DNA from: Enterocytospora artemiae
Taxonomy: Eukaryota; Microsporidia
DNA length: 64,000 nt
Direction: 5' to 3'
Assembly (NCBI GenBank): GCA_038659295.1
Contig: JASNGC010000001.1
Coordinates: 372,001-436,000 of the forward strand
Shown: positions 28,917 to 39,468 of the stretch, in pieces
Layout of the letters: every line of letters starts with the position of its first letter
How positions within the stretch are numbered: the stretch's first letter is position 1
Position numbers and translations under genes: made by a program
Notes under the pieces: generated by a model
Told to the model about the DNA's origin: nothing
Databases searched by the model: none
Seen by the model: only the letters and a program-made list of their open reading frames with translations

Positions 28917-29978
28917 ATGTATGAAAAGCTGATAGCATTCTTATTGGGGAAAAGCGATAGTTTTACTGAAGAGGACCTAAAGAAATTTACGGAATTACTC
29001 GCAGATGCTTTAGATGTCAGACCAGAGTACAATACACTTCTCAAACACCACATGGACTATGGGGTTTATGATCATTATTCCATTATCAACAGTGGGAACA
29101 GAGAACAAACAAATAACACCCTGACTACTAATCCCATTGCGGATTCGATAGTTAATGAGTTGCAGATTCGACTCCATGAAATAGATGATAGTAGTCAGGA
29201 AATTCTTCACTACGAAAACAGACTTGGTAAGAATATGGATCCGCTGAAAAAAAGAAAGGAGCATGAAATTCCAAATGAGATTACGGATGAAATATTAAGT
29301 GCTGCGGTTGAATACGAGGAAAAACGTAGAAAAAAGCTGAGAATGAGTGAAAGTATGTGTGGTAAACCCAATAGTTTAGAGATATATTCACCTCATCAGC
29401 ATGATCAATCGAGCATATCGCATGAGGTTACAAGTTGTTTTGGAAATGAAAATAGCAACAAGAAAAAGAAGCAGCCCGATTCAAGTGTAAATCAGCTTCA
29501 TTCAGGCACCCTGGACCATTCTAGCCCAAATACTGTGGCGCAAGAACAAAATCCAAATCAAATACTTCACAACAAGACAGATGTTAATAGTGGTGAAGAT
29601 AAAATGACTGATAATGGTTTGAACAAAAGAAACCTTGATGGTGGGAATTTACCTGTTCTAAATGATGATAATTTGGAATGTTCTATAAAACAACCTTTTG
29701 GATTCAGCGAAAATCTACAAAACAACACTGCCAAGCATAAGGTTTGTTCAGAAAAGAAGCAGACAGATTGGAAACTAGAAATGAGAGCTAAGCTAGATTT
29801 GGACAACACAAATATGGTTCCGGACTTCCAAAAAATATTTGATAATTCGAAGAATGTTCCAACGTTTGAAAATATTTTTGAGGTAAAAGAAGAACCGAAG
29901 TTCAAGTTTGATTTAGGAGTACTGGAAGAAAATCATAATGAAGGGCCAGCGTTTGAATTTGATCTAGATAATGAGTGA
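28917..29978 (+). CDS. Unknown protein with acidic Phe-rich C-terminus
   Basis: A 353-residue protein of unknown family. Residues 1-45 form a short helical domain (SFTEEDLKKFTELL region). Residues 110-150 contain a basic helix (Lys-Lys-Arg-Lys, later Arg-Arg-Lys-Lys) that may be a nuclear localisation signal. The rest is Asn/Ser-rich and flexible. The last 60 residues repeat short Phe-centred acidic motifs (FKFDL, FEFDL, FENIF), which look like docking motifs for another protein. The start directly follows CCC. Confidence 0.65.
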   Translation: MYEKLIAFLLGKSDSFTEEDLKKFTELLADALDVRPEYNTLLKHHMDYGVYDHYSIINSGNREQTNNTLTTNPIADSIVNELQIRLHEIDDSSQEILHYENRLGKNMDPLKKRKEHEIPNEITDEILSAAVEYEEKRRKKLRMSESMCGKPNSLEIYSPHQHDQSSISHEVTSCFGNENSNKKKKQPDSSVNQLHSGTLDHSSPNTVAQEQNPNQILHNKTDVNSGEDKMTDNGLNKRNLDGGNLPVLNDDNLECSIKQPFGFSENLQNNTAKHKVCSEKKQTDWKLEMRAKLDLDNTNMVPDFQKIFDNSKNVPTFENIFEVKEEPKFKFDLGVLEENHNEGPAFEFDLDNE

Positions 29979-30172
29979 TCCTGGCACCTGATAGATGATA
30001 ATACATAAAGAAATGAAAATTTCCAAGCACTAAATGGTAGGCATATTATTGAGGGGTATTGGCTGTATATGTCAGATCTCATTCAAATATATTGTCATTA
30101 TGAATGAATCCATTTATTTCTTTTCTTATTAGTTAGTAGCCACAGATTCGTATTGTAGTTTTTAATTTTCAC

Positions 30173-30204
30173 CAAAATTTTTAAATTTTTTCAAAATTTA
30201 CCCC
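30173..30204 (+). promoter_or_regulatory. AAATTT + CCCC start-proximal signal of Dbp2
   Basis: Three successive AAATTT-like tracts end in ACCCC directly against the ATG. This is the most repeated version of the ribosomal-class signal in the window and suggests high expression. Confidence 0.65.
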
Positions 30205-31737
30205 ATGCATTATGGAGATAGTTATAGATCTGATCGTAGAGGAGGATATGGTAATGATAGACGAGGTGGTGGCAGAGGAGGCTATGGTAACAGGAGCTCT
30301 CGGCCAGTTGACGATATTAAACCCCTTAATGCAAATAATGATCCGATTGATGATTTTACAAAAAATTTTTACGTTCCAACGAACACATTATCTGGCGAGG
30401 ATGCTCAGGCGTTGCGTGAGAAATGCAAGATGAAAATTCAGGGGGACGATATACCTCTTCCTGTTGCAGATTTTACTTCGCTCGGGTTTCCAGCACAAGT
30501 TGTTGATAAGTTTACACAGATGAACTTCACTGTCCCAACTCCTATTCAGGCCCAAGGATGGCCCATGGCCCTTAGTGGGCGCGATATGGTTGGAATAGCA
30601 GATACCGGTTCCGGCAAAACCCTCTCGTTCGTACTACCGGCTCTGATCCATGCAAAGGCCCAGCCCCGACTTCGTGAGGGTGATGGCCCTATTGTCTTAG
30701 TACTAGCCCCCACCAGGGAGTTGGTCTGCCAGATCGAGGTTGTGTGCCATGATTATGCGGCGATATTTGGGATGAAGACCCTCTGTGTTTACGGAGGGGC
30801 GAATATTGTTCCACAGAAGAAGGCGCTGTCCAAAGGTGTTGAGATATTGGTGGCGACACCTGGTAGGTTGATTGATTTACACAATCAAGGATTCTGCCCG
30901 CTAGGAAGGGTTACGTTTTTGGTTTTGGATGAAGCAGATCGAATGCTTGACATGGGTTTTGAGCCTCAGCTTAATGATATTATTCCAAAAACCCACAAAA
31001 ATAGACAAACACTCATGTGGAGTGCCACATGGCCGAGGGAAGTTAGACAACTTGCCAATAACTATGCATCGAGAGATTATATTCAGGTGACAATCGGAGA
31101 TGGGGAGTTGATGGTTAACAAGAAGATTAAACAGGCTGTCGAAATTGTTAGCCATCATGATAAGCAGGCTAAGTTGCTCTTCCTGCTTCAGGACAGAAAG
31201 CAAGATAGATGCATTATTTTTTCGAACATGAAAAGTACATGTGACAAACTGGAGTACATATTACAGGACAAGGGATTCAGTGCAGTGGCTATTCATGGAA
31301 ATAAGTCTCAGGCAGCCAGAGATAACGTAATTGATCAGTTTAGGAATGGGAGAAAGAACATTCTGATTGCGACAGATGTTGCAGCCAGAGGACTTGACAT
31401 CAAAGATGTTAAACTGGTGATAAACTATGACTTGCCCAAGGACATTGAGGACTATGTACATAGGGTGGGAAGAACTGCTAGAGGATCTGCTACAGAGGGG
31501 CTTTCGTTCACAATGTTTTCGCCTGAGGAGGATTTTGGAAACGCTAGAAAGTTTGTACAGCTCCTAAGGAAATCGGAGGTGACAATTCCAAAAGAGTTAG
31601 AAGATATTGCAGAAAGAAATTCCAGAGGATCCACATCCTCAAGATATTCTGGCCGCAGTTACGGTAATAGCCGTGGAGGCTATGACGGAGGTCGTGGTGG
31701 GTATTCTGGAAATCGAAATGGACAAAGACGTTATTAA
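30205..31737 (+). CDS. DBP2: DEAD-box RNA helicase Dbp2/DDX5-like
   Basis: An ATP-dependent RNA helicase for ribosome assembly and mRNP remodelling. Motifs in order: Q-motif region FTVPTPIQAQ, motif I ADTGSGKT, PTRELV, motif II VLDEADRML, motif III SAT, and motif VI HRVGRTARG. The GWPMALSGRDMVGIA segment and the pre-motif Phe are typical of Dbp2/DDX5/DDX17. Short Arg-Gly-Gly/Tyr repeats occur at both ends (residues 10-32 and about 480-510), as in DDX5 relatives. At 510 residues it is close to yeast Dbp2 (546). Confidence 0.95.
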   Translation: MHYGDSYRSDRRGGYGNDRRGGGRGGYGNRSSRPVDDIKPLNANNDPIDDFTKNFYVPTNTLSGEDAQALREKCKMKIQGDDIPLPVADFTSLGFPAQVVDKFTQMNFTVPTPIQAQGWPMALSGRDMVGIADTGSGKTLSFVLPALIHAKAQPRLREGDGPIVLVLAPTRELVCQIEVVCHDYAAIFGMKTLCVYGGANIVPQKKALSKGVEILVATPGRLIDLHNQGFCPLGRVTFLVLDEADRMLDMGFEPQLNDIIPKTHKNRQTLMWSATWPREVRQLANNYASRDYIQVTIGDGELMVNKKIKQAVEIVSHHDKQAKLLFLLQDRKQDRCIIFSNMKSTCDKLEYILQDKGFSAVAIHGNKSQAARDNVIDQFRNGRKNILIATDVAARGLDIKDVKLVINYDLPKDIEDYVHRVGRTARGSATEGLSFTMFSPEEDFGNARKFVQLLRKSEVTIPKELEDIAERNSRGSTSSRYSGRSYGNSRGGYDGGRGGYSGNRNGQRRY

Positions 31738-31790
31738 ATTCTATTTAACACCCCTGAGTATTTTGTTCAAGTCTTAATCATTAATTTATT

Positions 31791-33452
31791 TTATTTGTTC
31801 AAATACTTCACCATATATGGACCCTCAAGTGTGTAGCCAAACTTGGAGTAATAGTTTCTTGTCCCAACTCCGGAGATAATGGCCAATTTGGCTGAACAAT
31901 GTTCGGTTCTTGCAATTTCTTCAGCTGCCTGGATGAGCATTGCACCAAACCCTTTGTGTTGGAATCTCCCCTCTTTGTCTTGATCAATCTTAACTGCACT
32001 TCCATAGACATGCAACTCTCTAATAATCGATGCGTTTTTGTTGTTGACGCACTCGTGGACATCCAGCTCTGGTGTTTGGTCTACTACGTTCTTCAATTCT
32101 TTCCTAAATGTATTTCCTGCACATTTTCTTAATCTTAATAGTCCAACCAAGATATCCTGCTTCACATCTTCGTAACTTAGAAAGGTTTCCCATCCCTCGT
32201 TGGCCACATAATCCCTCCTGACTAGTTCAATCTCATCTGGACTGACATTTTCATGGATTCCTTTGATCCCAACCTCCCTGGTGCGGACATCTCTGCAACG
32301 GGTGTTGTAGTCCTTCATCCGAGCAAGGGCCAACTCCCTGATATTTCCATGCTCTACACCAGAGCTTACTAGTGTCATTGGAATGTCTCTTTGGACTCTG
32401 TAAATTCTCGTCCACGGTGGCACATAACTCATGATTTGAGCTATAAAATTGATCAATTCATCAGGAGAGTAATTTCTATACTTTTTTGCCCTCCACAACT
32501 CATACAAGCCAGTATCTCTGATCACCAATGTCGGGTATATTTTCAAACCATCGCTCCTAAATTTTGGGTTGTCAAAGTATTCTTTAAATTGAGCCAGATC
32601 TCTCTTTTTATCAACATTCGGCAGATTTGGCATCATATGTGCTACGATCTTGTATCCCGCATCTTTGGAAAGGCAGAAACAATCACAGACACTTTGAACG
32701 GTGTGTCCACGGTTTGTGTCTCTTGCCACATCCTCATAAACACTCTGCACCCCGATTTCTATACGGGTGCAGCCATAGGACAACATTTTGGCCAGATGGG
32801 GCCTCACACAGAAATCCGGCCGAGTCTCAATTGTGATTCCTACACATTTCTGCTTACTTTCTGCTGAGACTGCTATTGCCTCCTCCACACTTGTGGATTT
32901 ATGGCCACTGAGTGCATCATGAAGATCAATAATGAACTTGTTTCTATAGGAGTCTGAGAGGGACATAAACGTTCCTCCCATAATTATGTACTCCACCTTA
33001 TCTGTCGAATGGCCTAGATTCTTCAGCTGGATAAGCCGTTCTCTGGCTTGCTCGAACGGGTCGTAACGGGCTCTTATTGCTCTCATACTTGTTGGCTCAT
33101 AACCAGTATAACTTTGTGTAGAGTATTCAAAAGAAGAATCCGGGCCGCCTGGACAATACACACAGATATTTCCGGTTAGAGCAATATGAGGGCATCTGTG
33201 TGGCTTACACATGACAGCTACCACAGCCACACCAGATGCTGTCCTTATTGGCTTTACTCTCAGCTGAGATATCAAGTGATCGTATTCGTTTGGAATGCAG
33301 CTGATGATGTCCTTTATCCGGGGAATTACACCTAAATTGTTTTCCCTACATACGTCCTTCATAATCTTTGATACATTTATCTTCTTGTTCTGCTTGTACA
33401 GATCAATGATTCTTTCTGCAATTTCTGTGCAGACAATAATAAAATTAGACAT
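31791..33452 (-). CDS. ELP3: Elp3, radical SAM/acetyltransferase subunit of Elongator
   Basis: The catalytic subunit that makes the cm5U34 precursor on tRNA wobble uridines. The radical-SAM cluster is bound by Cys87, Cys97 and Cys100 (C-X9-C-X2-C, as in yeast Elp3), and the [12 protein letters not shown] segment follows. The C-terminal GNAT domain (about 400-553) retains the acetyl-CoA loop HKGFGAML and the [11 protein letters not shown] end. The length of 553 matches the family (547-557). It needs a [4Fe-4S] cluster, so it is a likely client of the Cfd1-type scaffold encoded here. The start has TTCCCATAG directly upstream. Confidence 0.97.
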   Translation of the reverse strand: MSNFIIVCTEIAERIIDLYKQNKKINVSKIMKDVCRENNLGVIPRIKDIISCIPNEYDHLISQLRVKPIRTASGVAVVAVMCKPHRCPHIALTGNICVYCPGGPDSSFEYSTQSYTGYEPTSMRAIRARYDPFEQARERLIQLKNLGHSTDKVEYIIMGGTFMSLSDSYRNKFIIDLHDALSGHKSTSVEEAIAVSAESKQKCVGITIETRPDFCVRPHLAKMLSYGCTRIEIGVQSVYEDVARDTNRGHTVQSVCDCFCLSKDAGYKIVAHMMPNLPNVDKKRDLAQFKEYFDNPKFRSDGLKIYPTLVIRDTGLYELWRAKKYRNYSPDELINFIAQIMSYVPPWTRIYRVQRDIPMTLVSSGVEHGNIRELALARMKDYNTRCRDVRTREVGIKGIHENVSPDEIELVRRDYVANEGWETFLSYEDVKQDILVGLLRLRKCAGNTFRKELKNVVDQTPELDVHECVNNKNASIIRELHVYGSAVKIDQDKEGRFQHKGFGAMLIQAAEEIARTEHCSAKLAIISGVGTRNYYSKFGYTLEGPYMVKYLNK

Positions 33453-33556
33453 CTATGGGAAAAAATGAGCCATCTAAATAAGTTCTACAAATTTAAAATT
33501 TTTCATAGCATTAGCATCAAAATAAATAAGTAGAAGCAAGACAAATTTATTTTCGA

Positions 33557-36094
33557 TCATAAAATTCCATATATTACAAAAGCAGCACCATTTAAATACT
33601 TTAATCGGCAGGACCCTCGGTAGCATTCCATCCTATAGCCAAGTCTAGATAAAATCGTCAAGTTGTCATCCAAGAATCTTTCTGTCATATTGTCCAAATC
33701 CCTGTCTGTGACGTCCCATAGATTCCCCACAATTATCTTGTTGTGATTCTCATTTTTGAATTTCTGGATAACCATTCCATTGAGTTGATAGTTTGGAACA
33801 TACAACATCTTTACAGAACTGCAGCCAAAGAGAAACAGCTTGGAGGGTTTTGGTGTACAAATATCAAAGTACTTCTTACCAGAGCCATGCCCAAAGTACA
33901 TTAGGGTGTCATACGTGTCCAGAGTGACTTTTTCAGCGTTGTTCAATTCACGACCTACCGTTCCGTTGGCAATTCCCCGTTTTCTCAAATAGGTTAGAAT
34001 ACGTAGCCTCGTACGTTCTAGATTACAACCAGGATCAAGAAGATAGAAAATTGAGCTGTAGTCTAGGGGTCTTTTGTCTACCTCATCACATAAAAAAGAG
34101 TCCAAAGTAGGGACAGTTGACTGGCTGGGAGAATAGCGGAACAAAAACTCCAATGATAAAACTCTTGAAACAGTTTTGTTCTGGAATATGGTTTCGAAAG
34201 GGAAGGAATTTGTGGAACTACCCAGGACCAATATTATTCGATCTTTTAATATTGGGATTTTTTTGCGAAATTCGCTTTCTACAGCAGAAACAAGTATCTC
34301 CAATTCCTTATCAAGTCTACCTCTATTGTCCCACCATTCGCTTTTATTGCCGGCCATTGTCTTCAGAACATCTGTGTTTCTGCTCATTATCTCGTCATAC
34401 CTAAGTTTGACTGCATCCCAATCAGAAACTACTTCGATGGAGCATCTCAAATTATTGACAAAGAGTTTTCCATTGTGTGTATACATGGTTAAGATGGAGT
34501 AATCCCAATATTTCAATCTGATTTTCTTAAGCATGTGCTGGAACTGTAGCTTAGTTATGAATTGTGTAAAGTTCATAACTTGTGAATAAAAGGTACCATT
34601 ATCCAGAGCCAAAGAAACCAGAAACTTATTCTCAAATATTTTGCACAGGGTCGTGTCACTATTCAGTGACTTTAGCTTGTTTTTGCAGGCATGGTTCTCA
34701 AAAAATTCTGCTGCACACTGTTGTATCCTGTGGCTGTGTTTCGGGCTATTCGTAAAAATCACCCTCAAATCTCTAAAACCAATTATTTGATCAATGCTTA
34801 GGCTTCTTTTGAATATATTCAGCCTGATACTGGAAAACCCCCCTGGAAAATTGCCGAATCGTTCTATAAAAAGCAGAAGATTTAGAAAATGGTTCAAATT
34901 TCCACATTTTCGTGTGGACACATACTTAATCCCCAGTTGTATGTAATATTTTGCTTCAAAATATTCCAGTTGAAAAAAATGTATCAGTGATAGTATATGG
35001 TAGGTGATTTCGAGGATCAATCCAGATGTAAGAATGTCTGTAAAACACTTTTTGGCTATCTTAAGCTTGCTTCTGCAGAGAAAGTCAATCCCTGAGTTGA
35101 AAAGATTCAAACAGTCATTTGTCTTCGAAATAATAATGCGATCATCGTCAAAATCCCTACTCCTAAGATAAGATGAATGTGCTTCAGACCCTCTTTTGGC
35201 ATCTCCCCTACCAGTTGTGGATGTTGCATAAGATTTCCTACTCCCACTACTAAAATTTGCTCTCAGCTCATTAATAACGCGATTCCTAATTTTCCCGAAA
35301 TTTTTCTTGAATATTTCATATTCATTCCAGACTTGTGGCAGATCAAAGTATTCTGATTCGCAGATACCCCTAGGCAACTTGGTAACAAATATCTTATACT
35401 TTATCTGTACTGCTCCATCCCCATTCTCGCACCTTTCACTGTTATTATCATCACTACATGATGCTTCAGGAGGCCCTGAAAGAGATATGTGAACATTGAA
35501 GCTGTTTTGGAGATTCTCGTTCTCAGAGACACAACATCTATCATATAGTAAATCCCCGAATACACTTTCAACAATTGTTTTAATATGTCCATTCAGGGTT
35601 TTATAGATTTTTTTAATATTATGATCAAAGACTCTCAGATGCCTGAACTTTATTACACATATTGCGGCTGCATTTTCTGGATCGACTTTATCCTCAACCA
35701 AACCAAGCAGGTCTTCAGAATAATACTTATTACAAATCCTTAAAATTAGCTTATCCAAGTTGATTATTTGAAAATTTCGCAACAATTTAATCACTTTTGT
35801 GGCAAAATTAACCAAGTCATCGTGAGTCCCTTTTACCAGTGCATTGCTTTTGCCACATACAGATTCGGTAGAGTTTTGATGTACCAGCTGAACGGAAGAA
35901 TCTTTCGAGTGGGACATTATCGAAACAGTGTCGATAGTTTTACTAGGAATACATTCTTTCGATATCTTATCAGTCAAGGCATTCAATATGTTGACACCAT
36001 AATTAGCTTTTTCTCGATCTGTTTTTAAAATTGTTTTATTTTTAATATCGATCTTGCTCAAAATCTCTTCCTGGATATTCTTGTCACAGAACAT
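33557..36094 (-). CDS. ESP1: Separase (Esp1-like cysteine protease)
   Basis: A caspase-like protease that cleaves cohesin at anaphase. The catalytic pair is present near the C-terminus: His in MYFGHGSG and Cys in LFGCSS. The conserved VGNLWDVTDRDLD block follows. The remainder is a poorly conserved helical region with Lys/Asn-rich loops, as in other separases. At 845 residues it is about half the size of yeast Esp1 (1630), so the N-terminal solenoid is strongly reduced. The start is preceded by AACCCAGA. The Chl1-type helicase gene at 55.6 kb also concerns sister-chromatid cohesion. Confidence 0.88.
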   Translation of the reverse strand: MFCDKNIQEEILSKIDIKNKTILKTDREKANYGVNILNALTDKISKECIPSKTIDTVSIMSHSKDSSVQLVHQNSTESVCGKSNALVKGTHDDLVNFATKVIKLLRNFQIINLDKLILRICNKYYSEDLLGLVEDKVDPENAAAICVIKFRHLRVFDHNIKKIYKTLNGHIKTIVESVFGDLLYDRCCVSENENLQNSFNVHISLSGPPEASCSDDNNSERCENGDGAVQIKYKIFVTKLPRGICESEYFDLPQVWNEYEIFKKNFGKIRNRVINELRANFSSGSRKSYATSTTGRGDAKRGSEAHSSYLRSRDFDDDRIIISKTNDCLNLFNSGIDFLCRSKLKIAKKCFTDILTSGLILEITYHILSLIHFFQLEYFEAKYYIQLGIKYVSTRKCGNLNHFLNLLLFIERFGNFPGGFSSIRLNIFKRSLSIDQIIGFRDLRVIFTNSPKHSHRIQQCAAEFFENHACKNKLKSLNSDTTLCKIFENKFLVSLALDNGTFYSQVMNFTQFITKLQFQHMLKKIRLKYWDYSILTMYTHNGKLFVNNLRCSIEVVSDWDAVKLRYDEIMSRNTDVLKTMAGNKSEWWDNRGRLDKELEILVSAVESEFRKKIPILKDRIILVLGSSTNSFPFETIFQNKTVSRVLSLEFLFRYSPSQSTVPTLDSFLCDEVDKRPLDYSSIFYLLDPGCNLERTRLRILTYLRKRGIANGTVGRELNNAEKVTLDTYDTLMYFGHGSGKKYFDICTPKPSKLFLFGCSSVKMLYVPNYQLNGMVIQKFKNENHNKIIVGNLWDVTDRDLDNMTERFLDDNLTILSRLGYRMECYRGSCRLKYLNGAAFVIYGIL

Positions 36095-36420
36095 TCTGGG
36101 TTATTTTTTATTAAAAAGAATTCTTTTAGACAATGGGATCGCGTTGTGTTGTAAAATAGCATATTCATCACAGAAGAACTAATAAATCCAAACAATTATC
36201 TATTCAAGTGTAATTTTACAACTAATACCATACAATTCAGGAAACTTTTTTCCGACAGTTCACATAAAACCTATTTGTATAGCCTAATTGTAAGGGCACG
36301 AATATTTGTGATATTTCTATGTTACTGTTTAATAACATTTAAACCTATTCTTCCAGTTAAACAATTGCAGGTAATACATTTTTTGGTCCGGACTTTTCAA
36401 TTTTGCAAATTTTTTTGCCA
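36095..36420. promoter_or_regulatory. 326-base divergent promoter, separase / WDR6-like
   Basis: It lies between two divergent starts. The separase side carries the CCC block; the right side has only TTTGCCA. T-rich and AAATTT-like tracts fill the last 50 bases before 36421. No coding frame or RNA gene was recognised. Confidence 0.4.
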
Positions 36421-39324
36421 ATGAATTTCCCAATTGAGTCAATTACCTACAAAAATGGTTTGTTTTTCACAACATACAAGACTCTTTTTGGTCCACATTG
36501 TAAAATCCACAGCCAGAATATAATTAAAGATTTTAAAATTCTTAATAATGAAAGAGTTATGATAATTGGGAACAGGACTATCGAAGTACACAGAATAAAA
36601 CATCTGGGCAATGATGTCTCCAAAGCCGATTTCTCAGATAATAATCCAACATTAATTCGAGCAGCCACATATAATGATCTAATATGTGATGCAATAGATA
36701 ACCTTGTTTTACTCCATAATGGGAAAATTGTGGATTTTGATGGCAATATTCTTTTCAAGTATACCAAGACAACGATAATTTCTGGAAAATTAATTTCCGG
36801 CCAACAGATTGGGTATCTGATAGGCACATTTGATGGTGTATTTTACACACCAAATTATAGGGAAGATCCCATTTTCTTCAATATGCACAATGGAAGGGTC
36901 TTTGATTGTGGTATAATAAACAATGCCAATAATATATTCACAAAGCCCAAGCATCCCATATTTTACAGTTGTGCAGATGACAGAACCATTAAGCTTGGAA
37001 GGTATGTTATTCAGGAATACAGGAACTATTTCACAAAAGTTCTTTTCAGTAATCCTAAGGCATATACGCTCAACAAAGATGGTGTTTTCAGGATATATCT
37101 GTTTAGAAATGAAAGTCACAGGGAAGTGTATAGCAAGAGTTTTGGGATTGGAAATCTTAGAAGCCTCTGTGTTGAATGGAACTGTATATTCATAGGAACG
37201 ACAAGTGGGCAGTTGTATAGATTGGATCTTGATGTTCATCAAAACCATTTGAATATGGATGAGAGAACATATATGGAAAGTTACACAATAACACAGATGC
37301 ACGGAATGCGTGTTGATCCATCATATAGATTTGCAAGAGCATCCAAATATGCGCTATCAGGGGCACTTAATAGAGAAAATAGTACGAATAAAAAAAACAG
37401 TGTTCATAAATCATTGAATGAACACCATATTTCACCCACAAAGGGTATTTCCAAGAAACCTGAAAATACTGGTTGCCGTAGCATTGTCAATTCGAAGTAT
37501 CTCGTAAGATTATATGAGAATCAATTTTCTGTATTTTATACGAGCAAGATACACCATCCATATAACAAAGATTTATTGAACAGCACAACAGCGTTTCCTT
37601 ATAGCGTCACATTCAAAGATAATCCAAAATACTTCGATATAGCTGATACTTCAATCATTAACATTCATTTCATCACCCAACATGTTATTGCCTTGGCCAG
37701 AAACGACTCATGTGCATACTTCGACCTGAATTTACGTATCTTTGTTAAAAAGGTTGAAATTCCAAATATATCTTGTATTTATAAAAACTACATTGGGAAT
37801 AGATCTGGATGGCTGTTTACTGGGTTGAGACTATACAAGGTATCAAATCATAGGATAGTTTACATTTGTGAAGCAGATCAATTTTTGATAATTTTTGATT
37901 ACAAAAACAACCTGTATTTGATATATAAGAGCGAAGTAAAGTGGGCAAGGATAGAGTCTGCAGATACTGAGGCTACAAGCGATAATTGCACCAGCACAGG
38001 GCAGATTGGCAACGATAGGTCCGATAATTGTGTGGTATGCAACCTAGATAGCCTAGAGAGATGTCATATTTATTTTAGAGCAAACACCACTATTGAGGAA
38101 TTTGTTAGATGGCAGTGGAATGTTCAAAGTATGAAAAGTGTAAATGGTTGTGCTACAATACACAATACCAACTACCATCCTGTTGTTTTTAGGGATTTTA
38201 CCGCTTATTCTACATTTAGTAACATGAAACTATTTGGAACAGTCAATGGTGATGTTTTTTTAACTGATGAATCTACTGTCGTAGACCTTATGCATTTCAA
38301 TTCAGAAATTGTTTCAATTACGAATATTGGTAACTTTCCTGAGGCAGTAAAAACCGTCGAGGATTTGGTGACCCAAAATATTTCTGCCGAATATGAAATT
38401 CCAAAAAACAGTCAAAAAATACCACACCGTAAGGTGTATCGTTCTCCCAATTACGAGAACAACATATATGCAAAAGGGCACGATAACAAAGCCTCAATAG
38501 ACTTCGACATGTACTCAACTCACAACATTGAGGATTTTGTAGCAAGTGATTTGACCAGCTTTTACATGATTGTCTCTAGGTGTGGGATAATTTCCTTTGT
38601 TTCAATCATTATGGACAAGCTGTTTGTTGTTAATTCTGTATCTCTCCATTATAGAGTTATCGCATCTCATAACAATATAATCTCCCTCTCAAATGGTACA
38701 ATATGCACGTTCTCTAGAACAGGAAGCATCTACTTCCAATATTCTGACAAATATTTTACAGCCATTACTTCTAGATTTGTTGCTTATGACGGGTTTATTG
38801 TTCCAATATGTGGAGACTTTGCTGCATCCACATCTCATTTCATACCCAGCATAGGACCAATGGTACATTTTGATTGCAGTTTCCTTGTTAATCCTCCATG
38901 CAAATATCCTAATAATTTACTCTCATGTACCAATAATTCAAAACACCCAAAATCTCATAAAAATACGATCTATTCAATGGTTGAATATGATGGATCGATA
39001 TATTCTGCCGGAGATGGACATTGCTTATGTAGGAACCCTATCAATGAATTGATCAAAACCTCAGAGGATGCCAGGGTTGGTGCTCCAAATAAATGGACCG
39101 GCAATGTTGTTGCTGCCCATTCTGCTCAGGTCGTCTTCTTATTAATCTCATCTAATCTTATATACACACTGTCTATGGATATGAAAGTAGGGATTTTTGA
39201 TACGAATTTACAACCGATTAAATATGTATCAATAAATGTTTCTAGTCCAAGGTTGTTAATTAAGGAAGGAAAGACATTAACAGTTGTTGGAGAATCTATA
39301 GAAGATTTAATACTGGAAGAATAA
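36421..39324 (+). CDS. WDR6/Rtt10-like beta-propeller protein
   Basis: A 967-residue protein of degenerate WD40 repeats throughout. The segment YSCADDRTIKLGRYVI followed by a TKVLFSN...DGVFRIY repeat matches the WDR6 layout in which a SASEDRS repeat is followed by a Trp-rich inserted one. Near the end, a HKNTIYSMVEYDGSIYSAGDG repeat and a final SAQVVFLLI...LSMDMKVGIFD repeat fit the WDR6 C-terminus. WDR6/Rtt10 (Trm734) is the partner of the Trm7/FTSJ1 methyltransferase for ribose methylation at tRNA position 34. Alternative: another large WD protein. The ATG at 36421 is chosen over a TTG six codons upstream. Confidence 0.55.
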   Translation: MNFPIESITYKNGLFFTTYKTLFGPHCKIHSQNIIKDFKILNNERVMIIGNRTIEVHRIKHLGNDVSKADFSDNNPTLIRAATYNDLICDAIDNLVLLHNGKIVDFDGNILFKYTKTTIISGKLISGQQIGYLIGTFDGVFYTPNYREDPIFFNMHNGRVFDCGIINNANNIFTKPKHPIFYSCADDRTIKLGRYVIQEYRNYFTKVLFSNPKAYTLNKDGVFRIYLFRNESHREVYSKSFGIGNLRSLCVEWNCIFIGTTSGQLYRLDLDVHQNHLNMDERTYMESYTITQMHGMRVDPSYRFARASKYALSGALNRENSTNKKNSVHKSLNEHHISPTKGISKKPENTGCRSIVNSKYLVRLYENQFSVFYTSKIHHPYNKDLLNSTTAFPYSVTFKDNPKYFDIADTSIINIHFITQHVIALARNDSCAYFDLNLRIFVKKVEIPNISCIYKNYIGNRSGWLFTGLRLYKVSNHRIVYICEADQFLIIFDYKNNLYLIYKSEVKWARIESADTEATSDNCTSTGQIGNDRSDNCVVCNLDSLERCHIYFRANTTIEEFVRWQWNVQSMKSVNGCATIHNTNYHPVVFRDFTAYSTFSNMKLFGTVNGDVFLTDESTVVDLMHFNSEIVSITNIGNFPEAVKTVEDLVTQNISAEYEIPKNSQKIPHRKVYRSPNYENNIYAKGHDNKASIDFDMYSTHNIEDFVASDLTSFYMIVSRCGIISFVSIIMDKLFVVNSVSLHYRVIASHNNIISLSNGTICTFSRTGSIYFQYSDKYFTAITSRFVAYDGFIVPICGDFAASTSHFIPSIGPMVHFDCSFLVNPPCKYPNNLLSCTNNSKHPKSHKNTIYSMVEYDGSIYSAGDGHCLCRNPINELIKTSEDARVGAPNKWTGNVVAAHSAQVVFLLISSNLIYTLSMDMKVGIFDTNLQPIKYVSINVSSPRLLIKEGKTLTVVGESIEDLILEE

Positions 39325-39468
39325 GCTGTCAACAATACAGGCGATCATCTATAATATCGGAAGATAACAATCTTCAGTATTCTCATAATTAAAAATAGTT
39401 GAGATATTTTGGAATATTTAGATATTCTCAAATGTGATTAGTTCGTGGTTAAATTGGTTCTTCATTTT

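Noticed and set aside
36790..37302. 170-codon minus-strand frame
   Set aside because: Antisense shadow of the WDR6-like gene without an independent start signal.
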